Both the position numbers and the translations under genes were made by a program. Below, piece after piece: positions 19,594-31,124 of a DNA stretch of 64,000 nucleotides. The DNA comes from an uncultured Umboniibacter sp. (GTDB taxonomy: Bacteria; Pseudomonadota; Gammaproteobacteria; Pseudomonadales; DSM-25080). Below the pieces are notes generated by a model that was given only the letters and a program-made list of their open reading frames with translations, did no database searches and was not told the origin of the DNA. Numbering within the stretch: position 1 is the stretch's first letter; each line of letters begins with the position of its first letter. The stretch is taken from positions 1-64,000 of the forward strand of contig NZ_CANMGY010000009.1 in assembly GCF_947497555.1 (NCBI RefSeq), written 5' to 3'.

Positions 19594-19982
19594 TAGCGCG
19601 CCTCCAAACAGAATTGCTCAACCGCATACTGCCAACACACCGGAGCAGAGCGAAGTTCGCTAAGTTGTAATGGTTTCGCGAGTGGCCATGGCCAGTCGCA
19701 GGCGCTTTGGGTTTCACACTGCAAATAGCGCAATTGAGGCATCGCTAAGTAACGTTGGGCTGCCGTTGCAAAACGCTTAGCTTCGGCTAATTGAAAGGTG
19801 CTACTGGCGTGGGCAAGGAGTTGCTGCTGACTCGTTATCACTAGCGCCGTAAGCAGCATTAATAGCAGCGCTTCAATGAGGCTAGTACCAGACTGTAAGT
19901 GTGGCGTGTTGAGACTGATCGCAGAGCCGCGACGTAACGGTTCTGTCTCGTTGCTTGGAATTAGAAAGGACATCGCTAACAT
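19593..19982 (-). CDS. pilV: Minor pilin PilV-like
   Basis: 129-residue pseudopilin and first gene of the minor-pilin operon. The leader is about 32 residues and ends SG, followed by TSLIEALLLMLLTALVI, which holds Glu5 and the assembly helix. Four cysteines lie in the second half (LQCE, SACD, VCWQ, FCLE). GGAGG precedes the ATG. It is shorter than typical PilV (about 150-180). No clear promoter lies in the 84 bases after ispH, so the operon may depend on partial readthrough of the ispH terminator. Confidence 0.78.
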   Translation of the reverse strand: MLAMSFLIPSNETEPLRRGSAISLNTPHLQSGTSLIEALLLMLLTALVITSQQQLLAHASSTFQLAEAKRFATAAQRYLAMPQLRYLQCETQSACDWPWPLAKPLQLSELRSAPVCWQYAVEQFCLEAR

Positions 19983-20018
19983 GGTGAATCCTCCATTGGA
20001 TTTACCGATAGCATGACG

Positions 20019-20048
20019 AAAAAAAGGCGAGTTACCTACTCGCCTTTT
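20019..20048 (-). terminator. Rho-independent terminator after ispH
   Basis: On the minus strand AAAAGGCGAG, an 8-base loop, and CTCGCCTTTTTTT form a strong stem with a T-run, about 18 bases past the ispH stop and upstream of pilV. Confidence 0.88.
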
Positions 20049-20066
20049 AGGGATGAATCAGATCTT

Positions 20067-21020
20067 TTAGTCGTTGGTTACGTCAATCAAACGTAGCTCC
20101 TTGGGTAACGAAAAACGGATATTTTCTTCGATCCCACTAATTTCAGACACTACTCCCGCTCCTAATTCCTCCAAGCGAGTCAATACTGACTGGACCAGCA
20201 CTTCCGGAGCCGATGCGCCAGCAGTGATACCTACTGACTTAACACCATTTAGCCAATTGTCATTAATGTCTTCGGCTGAATCGATTAGATAACTGGTTGA
20301 GCCTACGCGCTCTGCAAGTTCACGTAAGCGATTCGAGTTTGAGCTCGTAGCAGAACCTACCACAAGCACCAAATCATTTTGTTTTGCTAGTTCTCGTACC
20401 GCATCTTGCCGGTTCTGGGTGGCATAGCAGATATCATCTTTTCGTGGGCCGTGAATACTCGGAAACTTTGCTCTCAGGGCATTGATGACCATGGCAGTGT
20501 CGTCCATGGATAACGTAGTTTGGGTGACGTACGCCAACTTATTATCATCCTTGACCGATAGCGCTGTGACATCGCTTTCATCTTCAACAAGATGGATCCG
20601 ACCACCACACTTCGTATCGAACCTGCCCATGGTACCTTCAACTTCAGGATGTCCCTCATGACCAATCAGTACGCAGTCGAAACCCGCTTTGGCATACCTC
20701 ACTACTTCCATGTGGACTTTGGTTACGAGTGGGCAAGTGGCATCAAAAACTTTCAAGCCGCGCTTTTCAGCTTCAAGCTCAACGGCCTTAGAAACTCCAT
20801 GCGCACTAAAGATAACAATGGTGTCATCCGGTACTTCATACAACTCATCAACAAATACCGCACCGCGTTCTTTCAGCGTATCTACCACGTATTTGTTGTG
20901 AACCACTTCATGACGGACATAAATGGGCGCACCAAAATTATCGAGCGCCCGATTCACAATTTCAATCGCTCTGTCTACGCCCGCGCAAAATCCACGGGGG
21001 TTCGCTAGGCTAACTTCCAT
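20067..21020 (-). CDS. ispH: 4-hydroxy-3-methylbut-2-enyl diphosphate reductase
   Basis: Last step of the MEP isoprenoid pathway: reduces HMBPP to IPP and DMAPP with a [4Fe-4S] cluster. The three cluster cysteines are Cys12 (GFCAGVDRA), Cys96 (DATCPLV) and Cys198 (ICYATQNRQ). The substrate-binding SSNSNRL motif is present. About 317 residues, normal length. ATG 21020 ([12 protein letters not shown]) matches the family start; an in-frame GTG at 21026 overlaps the fkpB stop. Final gene of murJ-side cluster ribF-ileS-lspA-fkpB-ispH, conserved in gammaproteobacteria. Confidence 0.96.
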   Translation of the reverse strand: MEVSLANPRGFCAGVDRAIEIVNRALDNFGAPIYVRHEVVHNKYVVDTLKERGAVFVDELYEVPDDTIVIFSAHGVSKAVELEAEKRGLKVFDATCPLVTKVHMEVVRYAKAGFDCVLIGHEGHPEVEGTMGRFDTKCGGRIHLVEDESDVTALSVKDDNKLAYVTQTTLSMDDTAMVINALRAKFPSIHGPRKDDICYATQNRQDAVRELAKQNDLVLVVGSATSSNSNRLRELAERVGSTSYLIDSAEDINDNWLNGVKSVGITAGASAPEVLVQSVLTRLEELGAGVVSEISGIEENIRFSLPKELRLIDVTND

Positions 21021-21022
21021 AC

Positions 21023-21463
21023 TCACTCAGCTGGCTCCACGGCTACAATAAGAACGTTAAAATTGAGAATTTCGCCTGCGAGGGGATGATTAAAATTGAC
21101 CACTACTTCGCTATCCGTGATTTCATGAATCACACCAGCAATTTCACCCTCAGGTCCATTGGCGAAGTTCATCACCAGCCCCACTTCAATAGCTTGATCA
21201 GGGGCGAAGAGATCGCGTGCGACACGCTGGAAATTTAACTCATTTGGCTGCCCGAAAGCATCTTCTGGCGGCACACTGAAGGTCCCTTCGAAGCCTGGCG
21301 TCAAACCAACAAGGTGTTTTTCAAAGCCTGGCAACAGTGAGCCGTCGCCCATCACAAAGCTGACCGCGTCCCGATCAAAGGTCGAATCAATCTCACGGCC
21401 ATCCGTGGTGCTCAATGCAAACTTCAAGCTCACCTTGCTGGTAGGCGAAATGACATCAGACAT
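21023..21463 (-). CDS. fkpB: FKBP-type peptidyl-prolyl cis-trans isomerase
   Basis: SlpA/FkpB family prolyl isomerase with a chaperone flap, cytoplasmic. The N-terminal FKBP part ([18 protein letters not shown]) is split by the insert-in-flap domain (about 70-125), followed by [14 protein letters not shown]. About 146 residues from ATG 21463, which has AGAGGG upstream; the longer frame to 21493 has no site. It overlaps the lspA end by 8 bases and is two bases from the ispH ATG, so it is part of a coupled operon. Confidence 0.92.
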   Translation of the reverse strand: MSDVISPTSKVSLKFALSTTDGREIDSTFDRDAVSFVMGDGSLLPGFEKHLVGLTPGFEGTFSVPPEDAFGQPNELNFQRVARDLFAPDQAIEVGLVMNFANGPEGEIAGVIHEITDSEVVVNFNHPLAGEILNFNVLIVAVEPAE

Positions 21464-21947
21464 TATTGGCCCTCTTCTCTTTTCGATGGTCACGATAGGC
21501 GTCTACGAGTAGGAGCAAACCACCCACACAGATTGCCGCATCGGCAATATTGAAGGCCGGCCAATACCAACGCTCATAATACCACTGCACAAAATCAACG
21601 ACGTAACCTAGCAGGACTCGATCGTAGAGGTTGCCCAACGCGCCGCCTAGTACCAACGCCAACGCCAGCGATAACAGTTTCTGTTCAGTAGCTATACGCT
21701 TAATCCATACCACTAGACCAACGGAGATAATGCTGGTGAGGATCACGAAAAACCAACGCTGCCAACCTCCGGCTTCGGCGAGAAAGCTAAACGCCGCACC
21801 GGTGTTGTATAACAAGGTAAAATTAAAACCAGGCATAACCGCTACGGGATCAGCATAATTAAGCTGAGTCACTGCAATCGTCTTGGTAACTTGGTCAATA
21901 ACAAAAATAACTACGGCAATAAAATACCAACGCGCAACAGACATCAT
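21456..21947 (-). CDS. lspA: Prolipoprotein signal peptidase (signal peptidase II)
   Basis: Inner-membrane aspartyl protease that cuts signal peptides from lipidated prolipoproteins. About 163 residues with four membrane helices. The catalytic aspartates are in the conserved boxes [15 protein letters not shown] and [11 protein letters not shown], with NTGAAFSF before them. ATG 21947 overlaps the ileS stop in ATGATG; the longer frame to 22001 would add residues inside ileS. The lspA-ileS pairing is nearly universal in this group. BamD and FlgH in this window are among its expected substrates. Confidence 0.95.
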   Translation of the reverse strand: MMSVARWYFIAVVIFVIDQVTKTIAVTQLNYADPVAVMPGFNFTLLYNTGAAFSFLAEAGGWQRWFFVILTSIISVGLVVWIKRIATEQKLLSLALALVLGGALGNLYDRVLLGYVVDFVQWYYERWYWPAFNIADAAICVGGLLLLVDAYRDHRKEKRANNV

Positions 21948-24736
21948 GCGAATTGACGCTCCTCTCCGGCACCGTCCACATTGGTAACACAGCGGCCACA
22001 CAGCGTAGGATGCGATTCAATTTGACCAACGTCTTCACGGTGGTGCCAGCAGCGCTCACATTTCTCATGTTCGCTCTTCACTACCGCTACCTGCAATCCG
22101 TCGATGTCAGTAGCTTTAGCCTCGACATGTTCGCCTACGCTAGCTCCCGAAGTAATTAATACAAAGCGTAATTCATCACCGAAGACGTTCAGTAGTGCAG
22201 CCATTTCCGGATCCGCCTGCAGCGTCACTTCCGCATCCAAGGAACCACGAATCACACCCTCGTTACGGGCATTCTCAATCGCCTTGTTGACTGCGGTCTT
22301 AACGGTCATCACGCGCTGCCAATCTTCGTCAGTGATAGCGACTTCACCTTCTAGGCGAGCGAGCTGATCATACCAGTGGGCAATAAACACTGACTCTTCG
22401 CGCTTACCTGGAAGGTAAGCCCACGCTTCATGAGCCGTGAAACTTGTAATGGGCGCTAACCAGCGAACCATGGCTTCGGCAATATGGTAAATCGCCGTCT
22501 GTGCTGAGCGACGAGCGACCGAATCCGCACCGCAGGTGTACTGTCGATCCTTGATGATATCGAGGTAAAACCCACCCAAATCAACAATACAGAACTGCTG
22601 AAGTTTCTGGTAGATGGCGTGCAGACTGTAGGTTTCGTAGTCGGCCTTGATGCCGTCCTGTACCTTCGCTGCACGGTCAACTGCCCAGCGGTCAATGGCG
22701 ACCATTTCCTGAGTGCTGACTAGATCGGTTTCTGGGTTGAAACCCACAAGGTTAGATAGCAAGAAGCGCAGCGTGTTACGAATCCGACGATAGGACTCTG
22801 CAGTGCGCTTGAGGATTTCATCGGAAACACTCATCTCGGCACTAAAGTCAGTGGCCGAAACCCACAAACGCAAAATATCAGCACCTAGGTTATTAACAAC
22901 CTTCTGCGGTGACATAACATTACCGATGGACTTAGACATCTTGCGGCCTTGCGCATCCACGGTAAATCCGTGCGTAAGCACCTGCTTGTAAGGCGCTTCG
23001 CCATGCATCGCAATAGCGGTCTTCAGTGACGACTGAAACCAACCACGATGCTGATCACTACCTTCGAGGTAAAGATCTGCTGGGAAACGCAGGTTATCGC
23101 GACGCGATACCACGGAGTAGTGCGTTACGCCCGAGTCAAACCAAACATCTAAGGTATCCGTGACTTTGTTGTAGTGTTCGGCATCAGCGCCTAATAATTC
23201 TTGAGCTTCTAGCTCGAACCACGCTTCAATACCCTTGCCTTCCACTCGCTGAGCAACCTGTTCAATCAACTCAGCCGTCTTCGGATGCAGATCACCGGTT
23301 TCCTTGTGGATAAACAGGGCAATCGGAACGCCCCAGGTGCGCTGACGAGAGATACACCAGTCCGGTGAACCGTTCAACATTGTTTCGATGCGTGCTTCAC
23401 CCCACTCAGGGAGCCATTCAACTTTCTTCACTGCCGCCAAGGCCGACTCTAACAGGCCCTTTTGCGTCATGCTCACAAACCACTGAGGCGTAGCGCGGTA
23501 GATTAGCGGTGTTTTGGTACGCCAGCAGTGTGGGTAGGAATGGCGGAACTTCTCAGCTTTGAGCAACACCTTGTTTTCACGAAGGAGCTCGATCACCTTT
23601 TCGTCTACCTTGTAAACGTGCTCGCCGGCAAATAGCGGCGTGCTATCGCGGTAGATGCCATTGTCGTCTACTCGGTTGATGGTCCCGATACCGTATTTAC
23701 GGCCCACCGCGAAATCCTCGACACCGTGATCAGGAGCTGTATGTACCGCACCAGTACCGGCATCCACGGTAACGTGGTCACCCAAAATTACCGGTAGCTT
23801 GTCCTCGTAAAAGGGATGTTTCAGTAATTGGTTTTCGAACTTCGCACCCATGGCGTGAGCGATGACCTTGTAATCATCGAGTTCGTAGCGCTTGAAGGAA
23901 TCGGCGACCAGCGCCTCGGCGAACACGAAGTATTCTCCGTTGTGCTCAACCAGACAATACTCCAGATCCGCATTCAAGCTCACCGCCTGTGATGATGGTA
24001 GTGTCCAAGGTGTGGTCGTCCAGATCACGACACTTACCTGTCCCAGGTTGTCTTGGCCAAAGGCTTCGAAGACGGCTGCAGGGTCTACTGCACGGTAAGC
24101 AACATCAATGGCGTAGGATGTCTTGTCCTGGTACTCAACCTCAGCTTCAGCCAACGCTGAACCACCCACAACACTCCAGTAGACCGGCTTGAAGCCCTTA
24201 ACTAGGTGGCCATTCTCAGCAATCTTGCCCAGCGCACGAATGATGTCGGCTTCAGTTTGGAAGTCCATGGTGAGGTAGGGGTTGTTCCATTCGCCCAATA
24301 CACCCAAACGGATGAAATCGGCCTTTTGCCCTTCAACCTGCTTGGCAGCATAGGTACGACACGCTTCACGGAACTTCGCATAGGGAACCTTAACGCCCGC
24401 CTTACCCAGTTTCTTTTCCACGTTGTGCTCAATCGGCAGACCATGACAATCCCAGCCTGGCACGTACGGCGCATCAAAGCCGGAAATGGTTTTGGACTTA
24501 ACGATAATATCCTTAAGAATTTTGTTAACCGAGTGGCCAATATGGATGTCACCGTTAGCGTACGGAGGGCCGTCATGAAGAATGAACTGTTCACAACCTT
24601 TACGCGCTTCGCGGATGAGCTCGTACAAGCCAGCTTCATCCCATTCTTTGAGCATCTGCGGCTCGCGCTGTGCCAGATTTCCGCGCATCGGGAAACCCGT
24701 TTCTGGCAGGTTTAACGTACTTTTGTAATCACTCAT
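21944..24736 (-). CDS. ileS: Isoleucyl-tRNA synthetase
   Basis: Class I aminoacyl-tRNA synthetase charging tRNA-Ile, with a CP1 editing domain. 930 residues. The HIGH motif is in [14 protein letters not shown] (about 54-67) and the KMSKS motif in [10 protein letters not shown] (about 600). The C-terminal zinc finger has paired cysteines (CERCWH and CGRC). The ATG at 24736 overlaps the ribF stop by four bases (ATGA). In the ribF-ileS-lspA-fkpB-ispH operon. Confidence 0.97.
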   Translation of the reverse strand: MSDYKSTLNLPETGFPMRGNLAQREPQMLKEWDEAGLYELIREARKGCEQFILHDGPPYANGDIHIGHSVNKILKDIIVKSKTISGFDAPYVPGWDCHGLPIEHNVEKKLGKAGVKVPYAKFREACRTYAAKQVEGQKADFIRLGVLGEWNNPYLTMDFQTEADIIRALGKIAENGHLVKGFKPVYWSVVGGSALAEAEVEYQDKTSYAIDVAYRAVDPAAVFEAFGQDNLGQVSVVIWTTTPWTLPSSQAVSLNADLEYCLVEHNGEYFVFAEALVADSFKRYELDDYKVIAHAMGAKFENQLLKHPFYEDKLPVILGDHVTVDAGTGAVHTAPDHGVEDFAVGRKYGIGTINRVDDNGIYRDSTPLFAGEHVYKVDEKVIELLRENKVLLKAEKFRHSYPHCWRTKTPLIYRATPQWFVSMTQKGLLESALAAVKKVEWLPEWGEARIETMLNGSPDWCISRQRTWGVPIALFIHKETGDLHPKTAELIEQVAQRVEGKGIEAWFELEAQELLGADAEHYNKVTDTLDVWFDSGVTHYSVVSRRDNLRFPADLYLEGSDQHRGWFQSSLKTAIAMHGEAPYKQVLTHGFTVDAQGRKMSKSIGNVMSPQKVVNNLGADILRLWVSATDFSAEMSVSDEILKRTAESYRRIRNTLRFLLSNLVGFNPETDLVSTQEMVAIDRWAVDRAAKVQDGIKADYETYSLHAIYQKLQQFCIVDLGGFYLDIIKDRQYTCGADSVARRSAQTAIYHIAEAMVRWLAPITSFTAHEAWAYLPGKREESVFIAHWYDQLARLEGEVAITDEDWQRVMTVKTAVNKAIENARNEGVIRGSLDAEVTLQADPEMAALLNVFGDELRFVLITSGASVGEHVEAKATDIDGLQVAVVKSEHEKCERCWHHREDVGQIESHPTLCGRCVTNVDGAGEERQFA

Positions 24737-25677
24737 TCAATAACCTTAAACTCATTAACAAAGTAATCGCGGGCGGCCTGTTGGTCGCGCGCGATTTGTT
24801 GCTGTAATTCTGCAAACGATGAAAACGTCTGTTCATCGCGAAGTTTAGTCAAAAAGGCAACCTTGATGGCTTGCCCGTAAATATCTTGGTCAAAGTCGAA
24901 GATATGTGCCTCAAGCGACGGTATCGGCTCAGCGCCCACAGTTGGCTTCACGCCGATATTCGCTACGCCGTTGTGCCATTTTTCACCAACTTGAACACGC
25001 ACCGCGAATACGCCGTGCAACGGCGAACGGCGGCGACGAAGCGCTACGTTTGCCGTGGGAACGCCAATAGTTCGGCCCAACTGCCTACCTTTTCCAACGT
25101 GGCCCTGAATCGTGAAGTCACGACTCAATAACAGCTTGGCTTGAGCACACTCACCACTCAGTAACCTTTCACGAATTCGCGTAGAGCTGACGCGCTCACC
25201 ATCGACTTCCGTGGTGGGCGTATCTTCAACAATAAAACCTGACTCTGGTGCCAGCTGTTGTAAAAGCTCAAAGTCACCTTCACGGTTGGCACCGAAGCGA
25301 AAATCATCACCCACTATCAAGTGCTGTGTTTTGAGGCCATCCACCAGCACCTTAGACACGAAATAAGCGGGTGTCATATTCTGCATTTGCTGATTAAAAC
25401 GCAGACAAACAATTCGCTGAATGCCGTAGGACATCAATAGTTCAACTTTATCGCGAAAACGACTCAGTCTTGCCGGCGCCTGATCGGGTGCAAAATATTC
25501 ACTCGGCTGTGGCTCAAATAGCACCACCGTTGGCACCGCATTGGCCGCTTCAGCGAGTTGTTTTACACGATTGAGAATGGCCTGATGACCTAGATGTAAA
25601 CCGTCGAAAGCACCAATGGTAACCACCGATGCAGAGCTGATTTGAACTAAGTTGTGCAAGCCCCGTATCAGCTGCAT
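24733..25677 (-). CDS. ribF: Bifunctional riboflavin kinase / FAD synthetase
   Basis: Phosphorylates riboflavin to FMN and adenylates FMN to FAD. The 314 residues hold an N-terminal adenylyltransferase domain with the HxGH-type signature [14 protein letters not shown] and ISSTRIR-like motif ([10 protein letters not shown]). The C-terminal flavokinase domain follows, with [11 protein letters not shown]. Normal length. It precedes ileS with a four-base overlap and follows murJ after about 80 bases, the usual neighbourhood. Confidence 0.95.
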   Translation of the reverse strand: MQLIRGLHNLVQISSASVVTIGAFDGLHLGHQAILNRVKQLAEAANAVPTVVLFEPQPSEYFAPDQAPARLSRFRDKVELLMSYGIQRIVCLRFNQQMQNMTPAYFVSKVLVDGLKTQHLIVGDDFRFGANREGDFELLQQLAPESGFIVEDTPTTEVDGERVSSTRIRERLLSGECAQAKLLLSRDFTIQGHVGKGRQLGRTIGVPTANVALRRRRSPLHGVFAVRVQVGEKWHNGVANIGVKPTVGAEPIPSLEAHIFDFDQDIYGQAIKVAFLTKLRDEQTFSSFAELQQQIARDQQAARDYFVNEFKVIE

Positions 25678-25756
25678 GTCAGGCGATTCTCTTTGATCAA
25701 AATATGATCGTCGAAGTATACCGATAAATTGATAGCATTTCAGCTATCAAAAACAT

Positions 25757-27316
25757 TTATTTTGGTGCCACCAGATGGCTTTTTCGCCAGCCTAAGACCG
25801 GAACCAACACGAAGTAACAGACCAACCCCGAAACTACGTAGAGCGTCAGGTAGGAAGCGCGCTCGGCAAAGTCGGCACCATCCCAGAAAAGCGGAAACTG
25901 CTGTTGTAGAAACACCAAGAGCGCAGCCATGCCGATACCGGCTAAAAGTGGCGCTATAGCGCCCCGTTTTTGGTGCGCCTTCAGCCAAGCCCCATCCCGA
26001 CGTAAGCCGAACCAAAGAAGACCAGCATTCAACCAAGCCGAGGCCGCCGTAGCGAGCGCTAAACCAGCATGCCCAAGATCGTAATCGTAGAGGAAATAGA
26101 CGAAGATGAGGTTGAAGATCATATTGGCCGCCATCGCGATAATTCCATACTTCACTGGCGTCTTGGTATCTTGGCGGGAATAAAATCCCGTGGCCAGCAC
26201 CTTAATCCACATGAACGCCAACAGCCCCAAAGCGTAGGCACGAAGTGCCCAGGCCGACTGCCGCACCCCGAAATCACTTAATTCGCCATAACCAAAGAGC
26301 GTGAAAATGAGTGGGTCCGCCAATACGATCAGCGCAATCGCGGCGGGGAAACCAATGGCAAACACCAGCCTAGACGCCCAGCGCAACGTTTCCGAGAAGG
26401 TATCGCTACCACCGCGAACATGCTTTCTGGATAGGGTTGGCAGTACAACCGTAGCCAGGGCGATACCAAACACACCCAGCGGGAGTTCTGCCAAGCGATC
26501 AGAGTAATACAACCACGACACACTACCACCCGGCAGGAACGAGGCTATGACGGTATCAAGCAGGAGGTTAATCTGACTCACGCTAACGCCGAACAGCGCG
26601 GGAATCATCAATCGCAGCACCTTGGAAACACCCTTATCACCCCGGGTCATTTCCGGCTTGGGGAACAACTGCAAATGTGCCAAGAAGGGCAATTGGAAGA
26701 GCAATTGAATAACCCCGGCAATCAGGATGGCCCACGCCAATGCATAGGCGGGTTCCTCAAACCAGGGCGTCAAGAAGATCGCGCAGGCAATGAGCGAAAG
26801 ATTGAGAAATACCGGCGTAATAGCCGGTATCGCAAAGCGATCATAGCTATTCAAAATAGCGCCGGCAAAGCCCGTTAGGGAGATGAGTGCTAGGTACGGA
26901 AAGGTTATCCGTAACATCTCAGAGGCCATTTGAAATTTTTCGGGTTCATCCCAAAAGCCGGGCGCAAAGACCAGCATGACCTGCGGCGCAAAGATGACCA
27001 CCAATACGGTAATTGATATTACCGACGCGCCCAACCAACCGCACATTCTGTTGATAAATTGATGTACGGCAAACTTAGAGCCCTGCTCGCGATACTCCGA
27101 CAAAACGGGGACAAACGCTTGGGCGAAAGCCCCCTCTGCGAACAAGCGGCGTAGAAAGTTAGGAATCTTAATCGCCACATAAAAGGCATCTGCCGCTGCA
27201 GTGTCGCCTACGACACGCGCAAGGATGACATCGCGAACGAGGCCTAGCACTCGCGATATCATAGTCATACTGCTGACGATTAGACCACTGCGGACCAATC
27301 CTTGCGATTTTGCCAA
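25757..27316 (-). CDS. murJ: Lipid II flippase MurJ
   Basis: Moves lipid II across the inner membrane for peptidoglycan synthesis (MviN/MOP family). 519 residues, predicted 14 membrane helices; the N-terminal ISRVLGLVRDVILARVVG and FNFLRRLFAEGAFAQAFVP-like segments are characteristic. The start is TTG at 27316 with GGAG about 10 bases upstream. It is divergent from rpsT, as in many gammaproteobacteria, and upstream of ribF. Confidence 0.95.
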   Translation of the reverse strand: MAKSQGLVRSGLIVSSMTMISRVLGLVRDVILARVVGDTAAADAFYVAIKIPNFLRRLFAEGAFAQAFVPVLSEYREQGSKFAVHQFINRMCGWLGASVISITVLVVIFAPQVMLVFAPGFWDEPEKFQMASEMLRITFPYLALISLTGFAGAILNSYDRFAIPAITPVFLNLSLIACAIFLTPWFEEPAYALAWAILIAGVIQLLFQLPFLAHLQLFPKPEMTRGDKGVSKVLRLMIPALFGVSVSQINLLLDTVIASFLPGGSVSWLYYSDRLAELPLGVFGIALATVVLPTLSRKHVRGGSDTFSETLRWASRLVFAIGFPAAIALIVLADPLIFTLFGYGELSDFGVRQSAWALRAYALGLLAFMWIKVLATGFYSRQDTKTPVKYGIIAMAANMIFNLIFVYFLYDYDLGHAGLALATAASAWLNAGLLWFGLRRDGAWLKAHQKRGAIAPLLAGIGMAALLVFLQQQFPLFWDGADFAERASYLTLYVVSGLVCYFVLVPVLGWRKSHLVAPK

Positions 27317-27347
27317 TTTCTTATACTCCTACGTAATTACGCAGATC

Positions 27348-27375
27348 TTAACACCTTTACCAGTTGTGCTACACT
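27348..27375 (+). promoter_or_regulatory. Sigma-70 promoter of rpsT
   Basis: TTAACA (27348-27353), 16 bases, TACACT (27370-27375). It is about 115 bases before the rpsT start. The leader between carries two inverted repeats (TGTCGA/TCGACA near 27387-27403 and GATTG/CAATC near 27411-27428), which could fold into 5' structures; S20 is known to be controlled at translation in E. coli. Confidence 0.6.
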
Positions 27376-27493
27376 AGCACCCTATTGTCGATTTATTCGA
27401 CATTATTGCGATTGACTATTGACAATCGTCGGCGTGAACGGCATAGTTCGCGACCTCGATTTTTGAACCATGATTTCTTAAAGGAGCTTTACG

Positions 27494-27760
27494 GTGGCAA
27501 ACTCCCCGCAAGCAAAAAAACGCGCTCGTCAGGCTGAAAAGTCACGTTCGCACAACGCGAGCCTGCGCTCCATGGTGCGCACCTACATTAAAAAAGTAGT
27601 TGCTGCCGTCGAAGCAGGTGATCACGAAGCAGCAAAGGCAGCTTTCGCTGCAGCAGAGCCGGTTATTGACCGCTTTGCAGACAAGGGCATCTTCCACAAG
27701 AATAAGGCAGCTCGTATCAAGAGCCGTCTTAACGCCCAGGTCAAAAAGCTAGCTGCTTAA
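27494..27760 (+). CDS. rpsT: 30S ribosomal protein S20
   Basis: Small basic 16S rRNA-binding protein of 88 residues, starting [18 protein letters not shown] as in the family. The start codon is GTG with a strong AAGGAG eight bases upstream. E. coli rpsT also uses a non-ATG start as part of its feedback control, so the weak codon here may have the same role. Monocistronic, with its own promoter and terminator, divergent from murJ. Confidence 0.97.
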   Translation: MANSPQAKKRARQAEKSRSHNASLRSMVRTYIKKVVAAVEAGDHEAAKAAFAAAEPVIDRFADKGIFHKNKAARIKSRLNAQVKKLAA

Positions 27761-27776
27761 GATCGCGTATGAAAAG

Positions 27777-27801
27777 AACCGGCTCTATGCCGGTTTTTTT
27801 T
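27777..27801 (+). terminator. Rho-independent terminator after rpsT
   Basis: AACCGGC, TCTAT loop, GCCGGTT, then a T-run; begins about 17 bases past the stop. Confidence 0.9.
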
Positions 27802-27857
27802 CGTCTGTACATTGCAGAGCAATTAAACTCCAGTGGCAAACTCAATCAAACTAACCC

Positions 27858-28961
27858 TTATAGTAAAACTAAGTTATCGCGGTGAATCGCCTCTCGCTCG
27901 GGCTCAAAACCCAGTAAGCCAGCAATTACACGAGATGACTTGCCCGCCATATCTCGTAATTCAACCGCGCTAAAGTTAGTTAAGCCACGCGCAAAGACTT
28001 TGCCCGACTCATCCTGAACGATCACACCCGCACCACGCTGGAAATTCCCCTGAACACCAACAATCCCAACCGGTAGTAAAGACGAACCATTCTGCTCTAG
28101 ATGCTCCCGAGCACCTGCATCCACGACTACCACTCCACTGTGCTGGATATGCCCTGCTAGCCATTGTTTACGAGCCCGTAGCGGCATTGAGCGAGCAAGT
28201 AGCTGCGTTCCTACCCTCGCCCCATTTATCACTCGTTGAACAACCTGAGGAGCCGCTGCGTTGGCGATCACCGTGCGAGTACCCGAACGAGCCGCTAACC
28301 GAGCGGCTGAAACCTTAGTACTCATACCGCCAGTTCCTACGTTTGTACCCGACCCCGATGCATATTCCATCAGTCGCTCTTCGTCCGCGAAAGCCTCCGA
28401 AATTAATTCAGCATTGAGATCAACATTGGGATTTCCGGTAAACAGGCCATCTTGATCAGTCAGCAATAACAGACCATCTGCATCAATTAAGTTGGCGACC
28501 AACGCAGCAAGGTTATCGTTATCGCCCAGACGAATTTCATCGGTCGCGACCGAGTCGTTTTCATTTACAATGGGTACCGCGGATAAATCGAGTAGGACCT
28601 GAATCGCGGCACGCGCATTCAAGTAGCGTTCGCGATTAGCAATATCAGAGTGATTTAGTAATACTTGAGCAACGGGGGTATCAACATGAGCAAACTCGTC
28701 ACGCCAAGCCTGCACCAAGTCCGACTGACCGATTGCAGCAATAGCTTGGAGTTGAGCTATTTGGGTGGGGCGATCGGCCATATTGAGGCGAGCCATGCCG
28801 GCAGCAACGGCGCCTGAGGAGACCACAACAATCTCAAAACCCTGCGACATTAACACGGCAATATCGGCTACCCACGCCGACAATGCCTCAGTAGCCAAGG
28901 AGGTTCCGTGATTCGTAAGGGATGATGAACCCAGCTTAACTACCCAACGCTGATTTGCCAT
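27858..28961 (-). CDS. proB: Glutamate 5-kinase
   Basis: First step of proline synthesis: phosphorylates glutamate with ATP. The amino-acid-kinase domain starts VVKLGSSSLTN and holds SSGAVAAGMARL and the substrate motif NENDSVATDEIRLGDNDNLAA. A C-terminal PUA domain begins near residue 275. 367 residues, normal length. It follows obgE after about 29 bases in the same direction, as in Pseudomonas. proA is not nearby. Confidence 0.96.
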   Translation of the reverse strand: MANQRWVVKLGSSSLTNHGTSLATEALSAWVADIAVLMSQGFEIVVVSSGAVAAGMARLNMADRPTQIAQLQAIAAIGQSDLVQAWRDEFAHVDTPVAQVLLNHSDIANRERYLNARAAIQVLLDLSAVPIVNENDSVATDEIRLGDNDNLAALVANLIDADGLLLLTDQDGLFTGNPNVDLNAELISEAFADEERLMEYASGSGTNVGTGGMSTKVSAARLAARSGTRTVIANAAAPQVVQRVINGARVGTQLLARSMPLRARKQWLAGHIQHSGVVVVDAGAREHLEQNGSSLLPVGIVGVQGNFQRGAGVIVQDESGKVFARGLTNFSAVELRDMAGKSSRVIAGLLGFEPEREAIHRDNLVLL

Positions 28962-28990
28962 TCACCCCCCCCTCGGACTAAGCTACTTTG

Positions 28991-30208
<1,218 letters not shown>

Positions 30209-30280
30209 CTAACCTCTTTGATCTGAACATTGAGCTCGATAACAAATCGAACGCTTTCACTTAGTATGTACCCATAAACA

Positions 30281-30312
30281 AAAAAAGCCCCATCCGAAGA
30301 CAGGGCTTTTTT
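30281..30312 (-). terminator. Rho-independent terminator after rpmA
   Basis: AAAAAAGCCC and GGGCTTTTTT pair perfectly around a 12-base loop, 15 bases after the rpmA stop. It separates rplU-rpmA from obgE. Confidence 0.88.
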
Positions 30313-30327
30313 CGTAGGCACTGTTAC

Positions 30328-30585
30328 TTATGCAGCAACGATGCTTACGTACTTACGGTTGTGCGGGCCCTTAACATCGAACTTAACAACACCGTGTTCT
30401 GTCGCGAACAATGTGTGGTCTTTGCCCATGCCTACACCAGGACCTGCGTGGAAACGAGTACCACGCTGACGAACCAAAATATTACCTGCTAGTACTTCTT
30501 GACCGCCGAAACGCTTAACGCCAAGGCGCTTACTGACCGAATCGCGACCGTTACGAGTACTACCACCAGCTTTTTTATGAGCCAT
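30328..30585 (-). CDS. rpmA: 50S ribosomal protein L27
   Basis: 85-residue ribosomal protein near the peptidyl-transferase centre. The N-terminus [20 protein letters not shown] is typical, with no Firmicutes-type cleaved leader. TAGGAG precedes the ATG. Second gene of rplU-rpmA. Confidence 0.97.
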   Translation of the reverse strand: MAHKKAGGSTRNGRDSVSKRLGVKRFGGQEVLAGNILVRQRGTRFHAGPGVGMGKDHTLFATEHGVVKFDVKGPHNRKYVSIVAA

Positions 30586-30615
30586 TTTACTTTACTCCTA
30601 AAATCTTATTTAAGC

Positions 30616-30927
30616 TTACGCTTGAATACCAGTGATCTTCACATCAGTGTGCCACTGACGGTGACCTTGTGTCTTCTTAGAGTGCTTACGACGACGGAAT
30701 TTAACAATCTTCACTTTGTCACCGCGCAATTGGCCAACAACTTCAGCTGTTACCTTAGCACCTTCAACGACTGGCGCGCCGACTTTAACGTCTTCGCCAT
30801 TAGCTACTAGTAGAACTTCGTCGAAATCGACTGATTCACCAGTTGCTACTTCAATCTTTTCTAGACGAACTACTTCGCCTTCCTGAACACGGTATTGCTT
30901 ACCGCCGCTCTTAATTACTGCGTACAT
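30616..30927 (-). CDS. rplU: 50S ribosomal protein L21
   Basis: 103-residue protein that binds 23S rRNA. Starts [17 protein letters not shown], with the C-terminal [16 protein letters not shown] signature. GGAG precedes the ATG. First gene of rplU-rpmA, divergent from ispB, with a good sigma-70 promoter about 80 bases upstream. Confidence 0.97.
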   Translation of the reverse strand: MYAVIKSGGKQYRVQEGEVVRLEKIEVATGESVDFDEVLLVANGEDVKVGAPVVEGAKVTAEVVGQLRGDKVKIVKFRRRKHSKKTQGHRQWHTDVKITGIQA

Positions 30928-31006
30928 ATATTTTGCTCCAACTCCGCTATTAGGACTGTGACGCCGTGGTTACGGGGCTGAACCACTGAATTTCACAAGG
31001 TGCGGC

Positions 31007-31035
31007 ATTCTACGAAAAACTTTGCCATAGGGCAA
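31007..31035 (-). promoter_or_regulatory. Sigma-70 promoter of rplU-rpmA
   Basis: On the minus strand: TTGCCC (31030-31035), 17-base spacer, TAGAAT (31007-31012), followed by a GC-rich discriminator (GCCGCACC), which is typical of stringently controlled ribosomal promoters. Confidence 0.7.
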
Positions 31036-31124
31036 CCCCTGTTAGACTTATTTATTTTGCGAAGTTGACCTTCTGGCTGCATACTTCTAGCATACTCAAA
31101 ACTCAGAGATAACATTATCTAGCC

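Noticed and set aside
24202-24715. 145- and 169-codon ORFs on both strands inside ileS
   Set aside because: Both are shadows of the first part of ileS, whose HIGH motif and class I core are in the recognised frame.
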